From Pseudomonadota bacterium (GTDB taxonomy: Bacteria; Desulfobacterota; Syntrophia; Syntrophales; UBA5619): a stretch of DNA of 7,391 nt. Positions within the stretch are counted from its first letter, which is position 1; every line of letters starts with the position of its first letter. The stretch spans positions 1 to 7,391 of the forward strand of contig JAHJXP010000007.1 of NCBI GenBank assembly GCA_018827585.1. Reading direction: 5' to 3'. The notes under the pieces were generated by a model. The model ran no database searches and was not told the DNA's origin. It saw only the letters and a list, made by a program, of their open reading frames with translations. The position numbers were made by a program, and so were the translations under genes. Shown in pieces: positions 5,735 to 7,391 of this stretch.

Positions 5735-5752
5735 TTACCTGAGATTCCGGAC
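5716..5752. repeat. Inverted repeat GTCCGG...CCGGAC around the plus promoter
   Basis: A perfect 6-bp inverted repeat (5716-5721 and 5747-5752) with a 25-bp spacer brackets the candidate -10 and start site. Half-site centres are 31 bp apart, about three helical turns, which would suit a dimeric regulator, but chance is not excluded. A smaller stem, CCGAC/GTCGG, follows at 5758-5776. Confidence 0.3.
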
Positions 5753-5807
5753 AAACCCCGACCGGCTGCCTGTCGGAGCATCACCCTCAAGGGAAGGTTT
5801 TTCCGCC

Positions 5808-6368
5808 ATGAAAAAAATGCTTTCAGCAATCGTAATATTTTTCCTTCTTCTCATCCCCGCCGCCGGCGACGCCTCCTTTCTCATCCGGCTGAAAAACGGC
5901 GGGCAACTGGCGACCCCCATGTACTGGATCGAGGGCAGGCTGATCTTTTTTTACTATGCCGGCGGAATTGCGGGAATAGAAAGGATAGTCGTTGACAGGG
6001 TTGAGAGGTCCGAAAAAAAACCGGCCGATTACATGGATACAACTTCAGAAAATAGAGGAAAAAAGGAATTGCCCCCTTTGTCCTCGATAACGGAAAAGGC
6101 ACAAGGACCGGAAAAAACCACGGAGATAAAAGAAGAAGGAGCAGAGAAGGTAAATATCGAAGCCTACAAAAATAAAAAAGATCAGATGACGGTGATACTG
6201 GACGGATTGCTCGAAAAGCAGCGGGAAGCTGCCGCGAGAGGGGACAATGACGCCAAGGAAAAGGCAAGAGAGGAAATGGTAAAGGCTTCCAAGGAGATAT
6301 ACAAGCTTACCGATGAGGTGACGGAAAAGAACAAGGGGAAGCTACCAGAAGGATGGTGGGCAAGATAA
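5808..6368 (+). CDS. Exported hypothetical protein with charged helical C-terminus
   Basis: This 186-residue protein starts at ATG 5808, with GGGAAGG about 10 bp upstream. Residues 1-22 (MKKMLSAIVIFFLLLIPAAGDA) form a clear signal peptide, with likely cleavage after AGDA, so it is probably periplasmic or surface. Residues 23-68 form a compact beta-rich module (SFLIRLKNGGQLATPMYWIEGRLIFFYYAGGIAGIERIVV in two halves) of the 'LKNG...I.G...V' kind seen in small deltaproteobacterial envelope proteins. Residues 70-186 are very rich in Lys and Glu and probably form long helices or a coiled coil (about 120-178), ending PEGWWAR. No catalytic motif is seen. It ends 17 bp from the converging pilus gene, but a shared function is only a guess. 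The frame is open back to 5466; that extension lies antisense to the Cys gene and is not used. Confidence 0.75.
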   Translation: MKKMLSAIVIFFLLLIPAAGDASFLIRLKNGGQLATPMYWIEGRLIFFYYAGGIAGIERIVVDRVERSEKKPADYMDTTSENRGKKELPPLSSITEKAQGPEKTTEIKEEGAEKVNIEAYKNKKDQMTVILDGLLEKQREAAARGDNDAKEKAREEMVKASKEIYKLTDEVTEKNKGKLPEGWWAR

Positions 6369-6385
6369 TATCTCAGCCATAGTGT

Positions 6386-7391
6386 TTATATTTTATCCAT
6401 CCAGCTCAAATTGCGTAAAGGTTGGTCTTCCGTCTGATCCCCGATTGCCGAACTGCAATAAACGATATTGGTATTGCCGCCGATAACATCGGCAGTTGCC
6501 GAACCGCCGGCGAGAACGCCCCCTGTAATGTTCTTATCGCCGCCCCCGGTGTACTTCACTGATCCCGAAACAATAACTAACCCGTGCCACGAAAAGCCGC
6601 CATTTATATCAAGGTCCCCTTCGACGAGAAGAATTCCGCATCCCGTAGTGCCACCGGCCAGCTTTATGTCTGTAAAATTTGAGCCATTCCAAGTATTGTA
6701 ATACACAATGTTTTTCGTGTTACAGGATGATGGCTTTTGCAGCGAATCCGGTGGAGGTGCAGGCGTAGGCGTTCCCCAGTTCATACCCGTGTGGTTAGCG
6801 CTGGGGACGTTATAAACGAAATTGGCGGCCTCTTTCTGAGAATTGATCATGGCCTGAATATCCATATTCATGGCATCGGGTTTAATACTTGGCGGATCTC
6901 CATCTTCCGATCCCGGAGGGGAGGAGCCGGTAACAGTCGAATTAGGACCGGTACTAACTTGATCTGCCGCCAATGAGGTCACAACTCCCGGCACATTTGC
7001 GCCTCCACACTGATCCATGCCAAAAACTTTGGCATTCCCTAATATATTCGTAGGGGCCTCTACATAAAGAGCGCCTGGTACGGTGATGGGGGGAAGTCTT
7101 GCTATCTCGACTTTTATCTCTTTGTTTGCGCCTGCAGCGGATCCATAACTCGTCACCAGATAGATATTGGGATTAGTAAGCCCGGTGGTGGGGTTGACGG
7201 GGTTTATGGTTCTCTCATATCGCCCGTCCATATTGTCATCCCCCCAGTAAAGGATCAGGCCTGCATTCGTTTGATGCACGATCTTTACTGTATAGTCCAG
7301 TGTTGACTGAAGACTCGGCACCAGTACGTGCTTCGGGTTGCCGCTGTCGTAACCTCCTTTGTTATGCGCCTTGGTCGCGTCGCCAATATAG
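6386..7391 (-). CDS. PilX-like type IV pilus assembly protein, 5' end beyond the window
   Basis: The reading frame ends with TAA at 6386 and stays open to the right edge, giving 334 whole residues of a longer protein. The GTG at 7321 is internal: 23 further codons (YIGDATKAHNKGG, then YDSGNPKHVL) precede it without a stop. The sequence matches, from memory, the C-terminal body of deltaproteobacterial pilus assembly proteins with a PilX N-terminal domain: NPKHVLVPSLQSTLDYTVKIVH, PITVPGALYVEA, NMDIQAMI, GMNWGTPTP and GCGILLVEGDLDINGG. The expected prepilin-like membrane helix would lie upstream. The last 90 residues are Gly-rich short beta strands (GGFSWHGLVIVSGSV, NITGGVLAGGSA), suggesting a beta-solenoid. 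Cys 128, 223, 251 and 312 (window numbering) could form two disulfides. Such proteins are minor pilins, presumed to prime pili and help PilY1. No catalytic residues are seen. Confidence 0.8.
   Translation of the reverse strand, partial: YIGDATKAHNKGGYDSGNPKHVLVPSLQSTLDYTVKIVHQTNAGLILYWGDDNMDGRYERTINPVNPTTGLTNPNIYLVTSYGSAAGANKEIKVEIARLPPITVPGALYVEAPTNILGNAKVFGMDQCGGANVPGVVTSLAADQVSTGPNSTVTGSSPPGSEDGDPPSIKPDAMNMDIQAMINSQKEAANFVYNVPSANHTGMNWGTPTPAPPPDSLQKPSSCNTKNIVYYNTWNGSNFTDIKLAGGTTGCGILLVEGDLDINGGFSWHGLVIVSGSVKYTGGGDKNITGGVLAGGSATADVIGGNTNIVYCSSAIGDQTEDQPLRNLSWMDKI

Noticed and set aside
5466..5807. N-terminal extension of the plus-strand exported protein back to 5466
   Set aside because: The signal peptide begins at 5808 with a ribosome site. 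The extension is antisense to the Cys gene and not protein-like.

Overview
The window looks like a piece of a Desulfobacterota (former Deltaproteobacteria) chromosome, plausibly Syntrophales-like. This rests on the translation/secretion cluster ffh-rpsP-khpA-rimM-trmD, on a SPOR protein carrying an FYETL motif next to argS, and on a PilX-type pilus protein whose wording I recognise from that group. The assignment is from remembered family patterns, not from a search.

Positions 1-5256 carry one co-directional minus-strand series, read right to left: argS (arginyl-tRNA synthetase), a membrane-anchored SPOR-domain protein, a 249-bp gap holding a MITE-like inverted repeat, ffh (SRP GTPase), rpsP (ribosomal protein bS16), khpA (KH-domain RNA chaperone), rimM (16S processing factor) and the first 16 codons of trmD (tRNA m1G37 methyltransferase). 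Together these genes charge tRNA, build and mature the 30S subunit, modify tRNA and target nascent membrane proteins. The SPOR protein is the cell-envelope member.

Positions 5257-5807 are regulatory. A strong intrinsic terminator points toward argS and ends 21 bp before its start codon, so argS transcripts starting upstream must read through it. A 28-codon leader frame crosses the terminator. Upstream lies a 57-residue cysteine-rich minus-strand gene, and between it and the next gene sit two divergent promoter-like sequences.

Positions 5808-7391 are more AT-rich by eye. They hold a plus-strand exported protein with a charged helical tail, and converging on it a PilX-like pilus assembly protein on the minus strand. 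The latter stays open to the right edge, so its N-terminus lies outside the window.

The items most worth following are the argS leader (terminator plus leader frame), the small Cys protein, and the inverted repeat, whose two arms each encode a G-quadruplex motif on opposite strands.
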